64,000 nucleotides of DNA from JAWHTC01 sp032586155 (GCF_032586155.1 NZ_JAWHTC010000001.1:496001-560000), one strand, 5' to 3'. Numbered from the stretch's first letter, positions 45,279-54,692 are shown. A program made the numbers and translations. The notes: generated by a model from the letters alone, not told the origin.

Positions 45279-46052
45279 ATGGAACGCGAAGAAAACACTG
45301 CATATCAGACGGTTCTGGAACAACTCTTGGCCTGTGGGCCGCTCAAGACCTGGTCGCTGATCGTCACCATTTTGGGCGATCTGGCGGCGGGCGATGGCGC
45401 GCGGGTGCCGGGACCTGTGATCACCCAGCTGACCGAGCCGATGGGGGTGAAACCCGAAGCATTGCGGGTGGCGATCCACCGGCTCAGGCGCGATGGCTGG
45501 ATAACCTCGGAACGCGACGGGCGGACCTCGCTCTACGGGCTGACGGCGCATGGCCGGGCGTTGACCCGCGCGGTATCGGACCGGGTTTACGGTTGCGAAG
45601 CCGAGCCGGTGGCGGGCTGGCATATCGTGATTGCACAGGCCGCCGAGGCGATGCAGGCGCTGGACCATCCCGACATGATCGTTATCGGGCCGCGGGTGGC
45701 CTTGTTGCCGGGGGATACGGATGAGATACCTGCGAACATTTTGGCCTGGAGGGCCGAGCCCGCAGAAGTGCCAGATTGGGTCAGGGATATTGCCGCGCCT
45801 GAAGGGCTGGAGGCGGCCTACAAAGCTTTGCGTGAAGCGCTGGAGGCAGTACTGGTTCTGGACCTGCCCACGGCGGCAGGGCCGCGCGCGGTGTTGCGCC
45901 TGTTGGCCTTGCACCAGTGGCGGCGGTTGGTGCTGCGCCACGGGGCCGGGGTTGATGCGTTGATGGGGCCAGAATGGAACGGGGCGAAATGCAGAGCGCG
46001 GATCGGAACCGTGTTGGCACTATTGTCGCGCCCGGACCCGGCAGAACTGTAG
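45279..46052 (+). CDS. PaaX-family transcriptional regulator
   Basis: 257 residues. The N-terminus has a winged-helix region TWSLIVTILGDLAAGDGARV and PEALRVAIHRLRRDGWITSE (DNA-binding helices), then LYGLTAHGRALT, typical for PaaX. The remaining part contains the PaaX C-terminal domain with AVLRLLALHQWRRL. PaaX represses phenylacetate genes in other bacteria with phenylacetyl-CoA as inducer; here it coexists with a TetR-type regulator. Convergent with the Lrp gene, six bases apart. Confidence 0.85.
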   Translation: MEREENTAYQTVLEQLLACGPLKTWSLIVTILGDLAAGDGARVPGPVITQLTEPMGVKPEALRVAIHRLRRDGWITSERDGRTSLYGLTAHGRALTRAVSDRVYGCEAEPVAGWHIVIAQAAEAMQALDHPDMIVIGPRVALLPGDTDEIPANILAWRAEPAEVPDWVRDIAAPEGLEAAYKALREALEAVLVLDLPTAAGPRAVLRLLALHQWRRLVLRHGAGVDALMGPEWNGAKCRARIGTVLALLSRPDPAEL

Positions 46053-46058
46053 AGTACG

Positions 46059-46523
46059 TCACACCGGCAGAGGGGCGTCGGCCTTGAGCTGATCCATGAC
46101 GATCTGGGAATGCACGCGGGCGACCGCTTCGTGGGGCAGGAGCACCTCGTGAATCAGTCGGTTCAGGGCGGCGAGGTCTTCAGAATAGATCCGCAAAAGC
46201 AGGTCGGCGTCGCCGGTCAGAGTCCAGGCACTGGTGATCTCGGGGCGCAGTTCAATGAGGCGGAAGAAGCTCTTGGCCTGTTCGGGGTCGTGGGTGGAAA
46301 GCTGGACCTGAACAAAGGCCTGCACCGAGAGGCCGAGCTGCAGCGGATCGAGCCGTACGGTGGTGCCCCGTATTAGACCCGATGCTTCGAGCCGTTGGCG
46401 GCGGCGTCCTGCCTGGGACGGCGAGAGGTTGAGCAGTTCGCCCAACTCTTGCGCGGTGAGGTGGGCGTTTTTCTGCAAGGCCGCCAGAAGCCGGGAATCG
46501 GTGTCATCGAGCATATGCTTCAT
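46059..46523 (-). CDS. Lrp/AsnC family transcriptional regulator
   Basis: 154 residues; ATG 46514 (MLDDTDSRLLAAL) is an alternative start. The helix-turn-helix LTAQELGELLNLSPSQAGRR and the C-terminal RAM domain (TSAWTLTGDADLLLRIYSED) are clear. Such regulators sense amino acids or related effectors. No partner is obvious: its upstream region (46524-46603) faces only a doubtful small frame. Confidence 0.9.
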   Translation of the reverse strand: MKHMLDDTDSRLLAALQKNAHLTAQELGELLNLSPSQAGRRRQRLEASGLIRGTTVRLDPLQLGLSVQAFVQVQLSTHDPEQAKSFFRLIELRPEITSAWTLTGDADLLLRIYSEDLAALNRLIHEVLLPHEAVARVHSQIVMDQLKADAPLPV

Positions 46524-46853
46524 TCTCGCGTGTTTTTCTCATTATGTGCGGAAATGTCGTGACATTCCAGAAAATGTACTGGTTTTGATGCGAAAATCCC
46601 GGAGTGCCGGATGTCGGGAGTGAGCCTGTTGAAACCGTGTGGGGCAGGCGCTGCCACCACGTGGGGCGCTGGTATGGGCGTCTTCGTGCAGGGGGGCAGC
46701 TGCCCGATGACGAGCGTGCCTTTCTGGCCGCGATGATGGCCATCGATGTGGACTACGACCCGACGTCAAGCTGGCTGGAGATCGAGGTCGTCGGCACGCT
46801 GTAAGGCATGCTGATGCGTGAGTGTCTCAAGCCGGGATGATCCGGGGTGCGGT
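46524..46853. other. Intergenic region with a doubtful small frame
   Basis: 330 bases between the Lrp gene and the FAD oxidoreductase. A plus-strand frame 46604-46804 (GTG start, 66 residues, ending SSWLEIEVVGTL) has ordinary-looking codons but no recognised domain and no clear ribosome site. The AT-rich part 46540-46590 is the likely Lrp promoter. Confidence 0.5.
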
Positions 46854-48173
46854 CTATGGGCGCTGCGGGGAAAGCCTGTCGTCGCCCAGGCCGCGAAGGC
46901 CCTGAGCCTGGAGGTTTGTGACCAGCGCCTCGGTGTCGATGCCCTGGACCGGGATGCCGTCCTGCAGGGCCATTGCGGCGGCGGTACCCGTGGCCTGACC
47001 CATGGCCATGCATTGCGGCATACCGCGCACCGAGGCAAAGGCGACATCGTCGGCCGAGACGATGCGACCGGCGAACAGAAGGTTGCTGATCCTGCGCGGT
47101 ACAAGGGCGCGGAAGGGGATGGTGTAATAGGCGCCATCCGCGACAATCGCGTCATGGGTCATCGTGCTGTCGCTGCGCATCACATCGTCAACCGGGTTGT
47201 CACAGGCAACTACACCGTCGCGAAACTTGGTGGCGCGGGCGAGATCGGTGCCGGTGATCTGGTAGAGCCCTTCCAACTTGCGGGTTTCACGCACCCCGAC
47301 GGTGGGTCCGAGCTGGGTCATGCAAGCGGTTTCAAACCCCGGGACCTCGTCGATCAGAAAACGCGACAGGGCATGGCAGCGGCGACGGCCCTCTTGGGTG
47401 GCGCGGGTAACATTGGCTGGGTTGGTGCCGTCTACATCACGGATCACCACCGAGTTGCAGAACACGGTGCCCGCGTGGAAACCCTTCATCAGGTAGAGCT
47501 TGGACAGGTCGGGGTGCAGTCGGCCCGATGCGATCCCTCGCGCGGCATGGGCAGTGAAATAGGGATCGTTTTCGGCAAAAACCCGGGTCCAATCAGCGCC
47601 TTCTATCAGGAAGGTGAGTGTGACGCCCATCATCGCGCCACTGGCATCTCCCAGCCGGTAGGGCACCCCGGCCTTGGCCGAGATGTCACCATCACCGGAA
47701 CAATCGATGACAATCCCAGGCTTGATTGATTGCAGCCCGTGGCGGTCAGCAACGCGAACCGATTTGATCCGATTGCCGTCCATTTCGGGGTCAAGCGCCA
47801 GGGTGCCGAGACGCAGGTCGATGCTGGCCACTTCCAGCATGTCGAACATGGTCAGAGTGGCGATCTCGGGATCGTAGAGGATTTCGGGGCCGAAATTGTC
47901 CAATGTGCACGGGCGTTTCTCCGCCGCTGGCGGCTGCATTGTGAAGAGCCGTTCCGACAGGTCCTTCATCAGCCCGCCGACAGAGGTGCCACATGGGTAG
48001 GCGGCGCCCCAGGGCATGCCGGGGCAAGCGGACATGACGCCGCCGACCTTCTGTCCAGCTTCGATCAGGCAGGTGGAATAGCCGTGACGTGCGGCGGCCA
48101 ATGCAGCGCCGAATCCGGCGGTGCCACCGCCAATGACAAGGACATCGGGAGAGGGGGTGGAAGGATCAGCCAC
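46854..48173 (-). CDS. FAD-dependent oxidoreductase (FAD_oxidored type)
   Basis: 439 residues. LVIGGGTAGFGAALAAARHG is the dinucleotide-binding loop and CLIEAGQKVGGVMS the second FAD contact; VIDCSGDGDISAKAG and NLLFAGRIVSADDVAFASVR complete the FAD-binding pattern. It belongs to a large group of flavoproteins of unknown substrate. Its ATG overlaps the stop of the upstream Pil-like gene by eight bases, so the two are coupled though no functional link is evident. Confidence 0.88.
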   Translation of the reverse strand: MADPSTPSPDVLVIGGGTAGFGAALAAARHGYSTCLIEAGQKVGGVMSACPGMPWGAAYPCGTSVGGLMKDLSERLFTMQPPAAEKRPCTLDNFGPEILYDPEIATLTMFDMLEVASIDLRLGTLALDPEMDGNRIKSVRVADRHGLQSIKPGIVIDCSGDGDISAKAGVPYRLGDASGAMMGVTLTFLIEGADWTRVFAENDPYFTAHAARGIASGRLHPDLSKLYLMKGFHAGTVFCNSVVIRDVDGTNPANVTRATQEGRRRCHALSRFLIDEVPGFETACMTQLGPTVGVRETRKLEGLYQITGTDLARATKFRDGVVACDNPVDDVMRSDSTMTHDAIVADGAYYTIPFRALVPRRISNLLFAGRIVSADDVAFASVRGMPQCMAMGQATGTAAAMALQDGIPVQGIDTEALVTNLQAQGLRGLGDDRLSPQRP

Positions 48174-50997
48174 GCGGCATCTTGAGGATCACGTTGCGGC
48201 CGTTCTTGGTATAGCGCAGTTCTGTGTCGCGGATCGACGAGACCCTGCCGCCATCAAGCCGGTCGCCAACCTTTACTTTTTTGTAACGGCCGTTCGACAG
48301 GCGCACCAGGGCGCGACGGGAACTGGGTTTGCCATAGACACCGATCAGGTTGATTTTTCGCAGGTTGATCTGGTTGCGCACTGTGGCGGCCTTGGCCACA
48401 GATGTTTTCGACGGCGCGGCGGGTTTGACAACCTGCTTGCTCGGCACGGCGGCGGCAACGCGGGTGGTCTCGGCCGGATCAGAGTTCTTGCGGGCGTGTT
48501 CGACCTTCTTGGCAAAGTTCGAGGGGCGCGGTTTCGGCTTGGTCGAGACGGCCACGGCGTATCGCGTGCCGGTTTCGACCGTTTGTTCGCCTTCCTGCTC
48601 TGCCTCTTGCTTTGCCGCGTCGGCGGTTTGCGTGTTGTCCTCGGGTTTCTTGTCTTCCGGTTTGTCGGCTTCGACCTGGGCCAAGGGATGCGCCGGGCGT
48701 GCCTTGGGGCGTTTCGACGCCAGCTCGGCCCGGGTCAGCCCGCCAAGGGTTTCACGCTCGCTGATCTCGACCAGGCCCTCGGGACGGGGCTTGGGGCGAA
48801 CCCCGGCAAAGCGTTCCTGCTGGGCGGCGTCAACGGCAGGAGTTTGGGTCTGATCGACATCTTGGCGCAGCCGTGCCTGCACGGCGGGCGGGATTTCCGT
48901 GGGACGTCCCGTGAATACCATGAATCCTTCGGGACTGAGCGCACCTTCGGCGCGGGCTACCACGAGGCCACGGTCGTCGAGATCGAAACGAGTGCCACGG
49001 GCGGCGGGCAGCGGTACGCGGGCCATGGCGAAATCGGTGGTCAGTGCGGCAGATGCAGGCAGCGCCACGGCGTCCTGTTCATCGACGCGAGGGTCGATCG
49101 AGGTGACATAGAGGTTGTCGAGGCCAAGCTGATCGGGCAGTTGCGGCGCCTGCGGTGCACGCTGCCAGACGCCGGTCACTGCGTAGCGCGCCTGGGCTTC
49201 CCTTTCGGTCAGCGCATGTGGCAGGGTTGGTTGCAGCGGGCGGAGTTCGGGCACAGCATCCGGTTCCGGCGTTGCCAGCGACGCTGTTTCAACCTGTTGC
49301 TCAGGCGCGGTCGGCACCATGGCCTCTTCGCCTTCGACCAAGAGTTCATCGATAACGTCGTCCGGAAGGGTGGTGATTTGCGTTTCCGGCGGCGCGCCAA
49401 AGAAGCGTGACAGGCCTTCGTCCATAAAGATCGAAGCCCAGGCGGCCACACCAGCGAGGAACAGCAGAAGCACCGCCGAAAGAGCCAGCCCGAGATAACG
49501 GGGCTTGCCGCCCACGGCGCGTTTTTGCTTTTCCGGTTTGCGGGCGCCGAACACGGTCATCCGCTGGCGTTCGTTTTCCCGTTCAGCCTCGGTCTTGCGG
49601 CGTGTGTTGTCCCGAGCGGTTTCGCGTTCGGCGGCGCGGCGGGCCGAGCGGGCGGCCATCGAACTGCGGACACCGTTGGCCAGCCCCGAGGCGGCCTGAC
49701 TGCTGTGACGCCCCAACACGGCAAGGCGGGTTTCTCGTGGAGCCACCGGATCTGAAACGGTCGGGTCTTCGAACGTGTTGTCGTCTTCCTCGTAATAGCC
49801 CGCCTCGGAGGAGAATGCGTCTGGCTGATCCTCGATATGGTCTCCGGCGAAGGCGGCGGGCAGGGGCGGGACCGCGTCGATGTCATCGAGTTCGTCTAGG
49901 TTGCCATAGGGCTCGGGCGTTGCCTCGATCATCGGGGCGGCCGGTTCGTCGGCGTCTGGCAGCGGGATGGAGGGTGCCGTCAGATCCTCGGTCCCGCGAC
50001 GTATGCCGCCGAGGGCCGGGGCAGCGAGCTCGGCGTCATCGTCACGCGTGGCGCGCATCGTCGAAAACGCCGGGAGCGGGCCGGTTTCGTCAGTTTCCGT
50101 GTCATCGGTGGCTGGCAGCGAGGTGGCGGTTTCCGCCGCGTCGTCGACGTCTTCGCTTGGCAGTGTGTCCGACAGGATGGCTGCCTTGGCAGGCAGATCG
50201 ATTTCTTCGGCTTCCGCTTCGCCGTCATCGCGGGCATGGCCGAACATGATGGCTGGTTCCGGCTCGCATTCCGGCTCAGTTTCGGTTGCGGCGGTGGGCT
50301 CGGCTTCCGGTTCGACGGGCGTCTCGGGGGGGTGGGCCGGATCGGTTTCGGACTTCGTTACTGCAGCTTGTGCATCTTCTACCGCATCTTCCTCGGCGGC
50401 ACCCTCGTTTTCCGCAGCGTCGACCTCGTCGCCGGGATCAGGCAGCCGAGCGACGCCAGTAACATGGATGGCTGCCATGTCGCGTTGCACCTGTTCGTCC
50501 TCAGGTAGAATAGTGGTGGCGTTTTCAGCGGCTCCGAAGAACGGTTCACCGGCGAACTGGCCGGCATCGGGAAGGGCGACAAAGCTGACCGGATTGAACC
50601 CATGGGTCTGGGCAAACCCTTCGGCCTCGGCCAGGGTTTCGCGGGCCACGGCGGCAACAAGAGTGCGATCCCCGTCCACCGACCAGTCAAAAGCCAGATC
50701 ATCGACCGGATAGGGTGTGGCACCTTCGAGCGCGTCATGCACCGCCTGATGCCGTTCGTCCTCGGTGGTGATTCCGAGATCGAGAGACAGGAACTTGATC
50801 TGATCGTTGGGGACAATCAGCTTGGTGGTGAAATCGGGGCTGTCGATCTGGGCGGCGGTATCGCGCAGTACCGCCAGTGCACCGGCCAAATCCGGGGAAT
50901 CCAGCGCGACCTCGCCCACCCGGTTCCAGCCGGGGAACGCCCTGTGCAGCAGGGAGATGCCCTCAAACGAGAGCGAAAGCGCGAAATTCGGTTTCAT
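48166..50997 (-). CDS. Large single-pass membrane protein, PilM-like N-terminus and PilP-like C-terminus
   Basis: 943 residues. The first ~170 residues (FALSLSFEGISLLHRAF, VPNDQIKFLSLDL, ATPYPVDDLAFDWS) resemble the actin-like PilM domain of type IV pilus assembly. A long acidic, Pro/Ala-rich stretch (~180-480) is followed by a membrane segment YLGLALSAVLLLFLAGVAA (~500). The rest is a Pro/Lys-rich periplasmic part ending in a small beta domain (LIGVYGKPSSRRALVRLSNG, KVGDRLDGGRV) like the C-terminal domain of PilP/PulC proteins. Proteins of this layout are common in Rhodobacterales as unannotated conserved proteins; a role in an envelope complex is inferred. Confidence 0.8.
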   Translation of the reverse strand: MKPNFALSLSFEGISLLHRAFPGWNRVGEVALDSPDLAGALAVLRDTAAQIDSPDFTTKLIVPNDQIKFLSLDLGITTEDERHQAVHDALEGATPYPVDDLAFDWSVDGDRTLVAAVARETLAEAEGFAQTHGFNPVSFVALPDAGQFAGEPFFGAAENATTILPEDEQVQRDMAAIHVTGVARLPDPGDEVDAAENEGAAEEDAVEDAQAAVTKSETDPAHPPETPVEPEAEPTAATETEPECEPEPAIMFGHARDDGEAEAEEIDLPAKAAILSDTLPSEDVDDAAETATSLPATDDTETDETGPLPAFSTMRATRDDDAELAAPALGGIRRGTEDLTAPSIPLPDADEPAAPMIEATPEPYGNLDELDDIDAVPPLPAAFAGDHIEDQPDAFSSEAGYYEEDDNTFEDPTVSDPVAPRETRLAVLGRHSSQAASGLANGVRSSMAARSARRAAERETARDNTRRKTEAERENERQRMTVFGARKPEKQKRAVGGKPRYLGLALSAVLLLFLAGVAAWASIFMDEGLSRFFGAPPETQITTLPDDVIDELLVEGEEAMVPTAPEQQVETASLATPEPDAVPELRPLQPTLPHALTEREAQARYAVTGVWQRAPQAPQLPDQLGLDNLYVTSIDPRVDEQDAVALPASAALTTDFAMARVPLPAARGTRFDLDDRGLVVARAEGALSPEGFMVFTGRPTEIPPAVQARLRQDVDQTQTPAVDAAQQERFAGVRPKPRPEGLVEISERETLGGLTRAELASKRPKARPAHPLAQVEADKPEDKKPEDNTQTADAAKQEAEQEGEQTVETGTRYAVAVSTKPKPRPSNFAKKVEHARKNSDPAETTRVAAAVPSKQVVKPAAPSKTSVAKAATVRNQINLRKINLIGVYGKPSSRRALVRLSNGRYKKVKVGDRLDGGRVSSIRDTELRYTKNGRNVILKMPRG

Positions 50998-51151
50998 TGC
51001 CGGGGCTTTAGCACTCTTTACGGTCTGATGGGAGTCTGTCCCGTCATTGGTTAATTTTTCCGCAGCATGCCGCCAAGGTAAAGCGGTTTTGCGGCGTTTT
51101 GCGGGTGCTTGTTGGGGATATGGGGAGGAAGACCGGTTTTTTCAACGAAAA

Positions 51152-51176
51152 ACCCGGCAGGGAGGGCCTGCCGGGT
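51152..51176 (-). terminator. Rho-independent terminator after metY
   Basis: Perfect 10-base stem ACCCGGCAGG / CCTGCCGGGT with a 5-base loop, 30 bases after the metY stop; on the minus strand it is followed by TTTTTCGTTGAAAAAA. This is the best terminator in the window. Confidence 0.88.
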
Positions 51177-51205
51177 CGGGTCATTTCAGCGGTTTTGCGC
51201 CGGAT

Positions 51206-52486
51206 TCAACCGTGCGCTGTGTTGAGCGCCTGATCGAGGTCGGCGATCAGGTCGTCGGCGTCCTCGATCCCGATAGAGATTCGCACCACCTCGGGGCCGG
51301 CACCGGCTGCCTGTTGCTGTTCGGGCGTCAGCTGCCGGTGGGTGGTCGAGGCTGAGTGAATCACCAGAGAGCGCGCATCGCCGAGGTTGGCGACATGGCT
51401 GAACAGTTCCAGACTGTCGACGAACTTGACGCAGGCGTCATAGCCACCCTTAAGCGCCACGGTAAACAGGCCGCCGGCCCCCTTGGGACAGATCCGTTCG
51501 ACCCGGTCATTGTAGGGGGACGAGGGCAGGCCAGCATAGGTGACAGCGGCGACGTGGGGATGTTGTTCCAGCCATGCGGCGACCTTGCCGGCGTTTTCCA
51601 CGTGGCGTTGCATCCGCAAGCTGAGGGTTTCGATACCCATAAGGGTATAGTGTGCCGCTTGCGGGTTCATCGTCATGCCGAGGTCGCGCAGACCAACGGC
51701 GATGCCGTGGAAGGTAAAGGCCAGCGGGCCGAAGGTCTCGTGGAACTTGAGCCCGTGGTAGGCGGGTTCAGGTTCGCTGAGCGACGGGAACTTGCCCGAC
51801 GCCGACCAGTCGAAATTCCCCGAATCGACGACACAGCCACCCATCACCGTGCCGGTGCCGGTGAGATATTTGGTGGTCGAATGCACCACCAGCGTGGCGC
51901 CGAGTTCGATCGGGCGGCAGAGATAGGGCGTGGCCGAGGTGTTGTCGACGATCAGCGGCAGCCCGGCTTTGTCGGCGATATCGGCCAGTGCTCTGATGTC
52001 AGCGATATGACCGCCCGGGTTGGCAATCGTTTCCGTGAAGATCGCCTGGGTATCGCTGTCGACCGCTGCTGCCACTGCATCATAGTCGTCGATGTCGACG
52101 AATTTTGCCGTCCAGCCGAAGCGCTTGATCGTCTGGCTGAACTGGGTGACCGAACCGCCGTAAAGCCGGTTCGACGTCACGAAGTTTTTGCCCGGCGCCA
52201 TAAGTGGGAATAGTGCCATGATCTGGGCGGCGTGACCTGACGAGCAGCAGACCGCGCCCTGGCCCCCCTCAAGTGTGGCAATACGTTCCTGCAGCACGGC
52301 AACGGTGGGGTTGGTCAGGCGCGAGTAGATATAGCCCACTTCCTGAAGGTTGAAGAGCGCCGCGGCGTGATCGGCATCGCGGAATACGTAAGCCGTTGTC
52401 TGGTAAATCGGTGTCTGCCGCGCCCCGGTGGCGGGGTCGGGGCGTGCGCCCGCGTGAATTTGCAGCGTGTCGAAGCCGTAAGCCAT
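51206..52486 (-). CDS. metY: O-acetylhomoserine aminocarboxypropyltransferase (sulfhydrylase)
   Basis: 426 residues. The PLP-binding Lys lies in HSTTKYLTGTGTVMGG; IYSRLTNPTVAVLQERIA, EGGQGAVCCSSGHAAQ and VDNTSATPYLCRPIE are family blocks of the Cys/Met gamma-class. Length fits the MetY group, longer than cystathionine gamma-synthases. It makes homocysteine from O-acetylhomoserine and sulfide. A 24-base perfect palindrome lies 118 bases upstream (52604-52627). Confidence 0.93.
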   Translation of the reverse strand: MAYGFDTLQIHAGARPDPATGARQTPIYQTTAYVFRDADHAAALFNLQEVGYIYSRLTNPTVAVLQERIATLEGGQGAVCCSSGHAAQIMALFPLMAPGKNFVTSNRLYGGSVTQFSQTIKRFGWTAKFVDIDDYDAVAAAVDSDTQAIFTETIANPGGHIADIRALADIADKAGLPLIVDNTSATPYLCRPIELGATLVVHSTTKYLTGTGTVMGGCVVDSGNFDWSASGKFPSLSEPEPAYHGLKFHETFGPLAFTFHGIAVGLRDLGMTMNPQAAHYTLMGIETLSLRMQRHVENAGKVAAWLEQHPHVAAVTYAGLPSSPYNDRVERICPKGAGGLFTVALKGGYDACVKFVDSLELFSHVANLGDARSLVIHSASTTHRQLTPEQQQAAGAGPEVVRISIGIEDADDLIADLDQALNTAHG

Positions 52487-52603
52487 GTCTGGCCCTCCCT
52501 GGATATTATGTCGCAGGCGACCCTAGGGGATATGGATCGGCACGACAACTGGGATGAAGAGAGGAAAGAAGGGGATTGCCGCCTTCCGATTGAAGTTGGA
52601 TCA

Positions 52604-52627
52604 GTTTTCAGCGTGCACGCTGAAAAC
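52604..52627. promoter_or_regulatory. 24-base perfect palindrome
   Basis: GTTTTCAGCGTG is followed directly by its exact reverse complement CACGCTGAAAAC, with no spacer. It lies 118 bases before metY, in the promoter-side gap. Because it has no loop and no following T-run it looks more like a dimer-binding site than a terminator. Confidence 0.5.
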
Positions 52628-52669
52628 AGCGCGTTTGTTCCGCAGATTGATGTGTGGTGACCTGCAACG

Positions 52670-52753
52670 AGGTTTCCAATTGCTTGCGCAATCCGACCGG
52701 CTGGGGGGCCAGCCCCCCAGACCCCCCGGGATATTTCTGGCAAAAGGAAGAGG
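52670..52753 (-). repeat. Dispersed GC-rich hairpin element, copy B
   Basis: Reverse orientation of the element at 19223: AATTGCTTGCGCAATCCGAC, then inverted repeat CTGGGGGGC-CA-GCCCCCCAG (52700-52719), then ACCCCCCGGGATATTTC and AAAAGGAAGAGG. The inner 9-base stem is perfect. Confidence 0.8.
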
Positions 52754-52813
52754 TGGGCGGCGGCACGCGAACGTATGTGAGCAGGCAAAACAAAACCCTG
52801 TTCTGCGCAGCGT

Positions 52814-54460
52814 TCAGCCGGTTTGTTTGAGCGTCGTTGCCTCGGCGCGGCTGAGTTGTTCGCCCTGTTTGCGCATCAACAGGACCTCGCGGGCGGCGGC
52901 ATACTGATCGTCGTGCCAGAAGATCAGGCAGCCGTTGCAGCCCTTGCCACAGCAGCCCTCGGTGCCGACGCGGTTGGTTTTGAAGCGCCGCTCCGAGCCG
53001 CCTTCGCCGATTTCCGCAACCAGCGCGTCACGGCGTTTTTCATAGGCCTTGTCGTTGCGGGTGCTTTTCATTTCAAGGCCCTGGGTCAGTTTATCAAGGC
53101 GGATTCGGGCCCATTGCTCATCGGTCAGGGCGCGTTCCTTGCGCAGCACCGAAAAGGCCGGGAAGCGGGCGCGCAACTCGTCGATGTCTTCGTGATCGAA
53201 GAGCAAAAACGGCAGGCGGATCACGGTTTTCGTACTGCCATGCACTACGTCGAGCCGTTCGCCATCGCTGGCACGTTCGAAATCATAGGCGCGCAAGAGC
53301 ACGGTTTCGCGGGCGATGGGGGAGACGAATTCCAAGACTTCACCCGCTTCCAGCTTGTTCTTGACCTCGACCAGGAAGGCATCGTCGGTGACTTCGGTCA
53401 CGACACCGGCGTATTCCCATTGGGCGATGGCGGCCGTGTGTTCGTAGTCATGAGCGTAGTTGGTCAACCGGCCTTCGTGGAAGGCAAGCGTGTAGCCGCG
53501 ATTCCCCACCGCTTCGAGTTCGCGCATGTAGGGTTTCGGGTCCCAACCCTCAGGGTCTTCGTACCAGTCGTCGATCGCCATGCGGTAGGCGCGGGCGACA
53601 ATGGCGGCGTAGTATTCGGATTTGCCGCGGCCCTCGACCTTGAGGGAATCCACGCCGATTTTCAGGTATTCATCGAGTTTCGGCATGATGCAGAGATCGC
53701 GCGAATTGAGGATGTAGGAGCCGCGATCATCCTCTTCGATCGGCATCAACTCGCCGGGGCGGCAGCCTTCTTCGAGCAGGAATTCGAACAGATCGGCGTT
53801 GTCCTCGGTGATGGTGATTTCTTCACGGGTGCCGTCTTTCAACCGCAGCTTCAAACCGTAGTTCCAGCGGCAGGAATTGGCGCAGGCACCCTGATTGGCG
53901 CCGCGTTCGGCCATGAAATTCGAGAGCAAACAGCGGCCCGAGTAGGTCATGCACATGGCGCCGTGAATGAAGGCCTCTAACTTGATATCAGGACATTTTT
54001 CGCGGATTTCGACCAGTTCGGTGTAGGACACCTCGCGCGCCAGAACGACCAGTTCGGCGCCTTGGGCTTTCCAGAAGTCCACCGAAAGCCAGGAGCAGAT
54101 ATTGGCCTGGGTCGAGATGTGCAACGGCAGTTCGGGCGCCCGGTCGCGCACGTATTGGAACACGCCCGGATCGGCGATGATCAGCCCGTCGGGTTTCACC
54201 TTGCGGACCGTGTCGATGTATTCATCGAGCTTGGGAATGTCCTTGTTATGGGAAAACAGGTTCAGTGTCAGGTAAGCGCGCCGCCCGTGGGCGTGGCAGA
54301 ACTCGACCCCTTCGATGACCTCTTCGAGGCTGAACTCGGATTTGGTGCGCAGGGACATGTCGGGCGTGCCGAGATAGACGGCATCGGCGCCATAAAGCAC
54401 GGCCATCTTGAGTTTGCGCAGGTTGCCCGCAGGCATCAGGAGTTCGGATTTGGTCTGCAT
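52814..54460 (-). CDS. trhP: U32 peptidase family protein, TrhP/YegQ-like (tRNA hydroxylation)
   Basis: 548 residues. LLMPAGNLRKLKMAVLYGAD, LIIADPGVFQYVRD, HISTQANICSWLSVDFWKAQ and FIHGAMCMTYSGRCLLSNF are conserved blocks; VEGRGKSEYYAA is the typical later one. YegQ/TrhP takes part in forming 5-hydroxyuridine at tRNA position 34 in E. coli. The protein is longer than the usual ~450 residues because of a tail with EGCCGKGCNGCLIFWHD, a Cys-rich motif that may bind metal. ATG 54460 is the natural start. Confidence 0.88.
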   Translation of the reverse strand: MQTKSELLMPAGNLRKLKMAVLYGADAVYLGTPDMSLRTKSEFSLEEVIEGVEFCHAHGRRAYLTLNLFSHNKDIPKLDEYIDTVRKVKPDGLIIADPGVFQYVRDRAPELPLHISTQANICSWLSVDFWKAQGAELVVLAREVSYTELVEIREKCPDIKLEAFIHGAMCMTYSGRCLLSNFMAERGANQGACANSCRWNYGLKLRLKDGTREEITITEDNADLFEFLLEEGCRPGELMPIEEDDRGSYILNSRDLCIMPKLDEYLKIGVDSLKVEGRGKSEYYAAIVARAYRMAIDDWYEDPEGWDPKPYMRELEAVGNRGYTLAFHEGRLTNYAHDYEHTAAIAQWEYAGVVTEVTDDAFLVEVKNKLEAGEVLEFVSPIARETVLLRAYDFERASDGERLDVVHGSTKTVIRLPFLLFDHEDIDELRARFPAFSVLRKERALTDEQWARIRLDKLTQGLEMKSTRNDKAYEKRRDALVAEIGEGGSERRFKTNRVGTEGCCGKGCNGCLIFWHDDQYAAAREVLLMRKQGEQLSRAEATTLKQTG

Positions 54461-54692
54461 GAGTCATACCGCCGCGACGTGAAGGGGACGCCGGGGTTTA
54501 GATGATTTTTTGGCAGATGTTAAATGAAAAGAGCACCCCAAGGCAGGAGGCCGCGCAATTTTGATCCAACCCTGCGTGTGCCTCGATACACGGTTGCGAC
54601 CAAAGGCTGCCGGTGGCCCGTCGTGCAGGGAAACTCCGGTTTGAGCCGAAAGCGGTCGTGAGGCGACCGAAGTTGTAGAGCGCTACAAGAGG

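Larger units (their letters stand above)
52487..52813. other. Intergenic region with palindrome and repeat element
   Basis: 327 bases with no gene. It holds the perfect palindrome at 52604-52627 and copy B of the dispersed element at 52670-52753. I looked for SAM-type riboswitch sequence before metY and saw none by eye. Confidence 0.7.

Noticed and set aside
52487..52600. SAM riboswitch before metY
   Set aside because: No SAM-type conserved core could be found by eye on the minus strand.
52823..53980. Plus-strand frame of 385 codons opposite the U32 gene
   Set aside because: Shadow of the conserved minus-strand gene.
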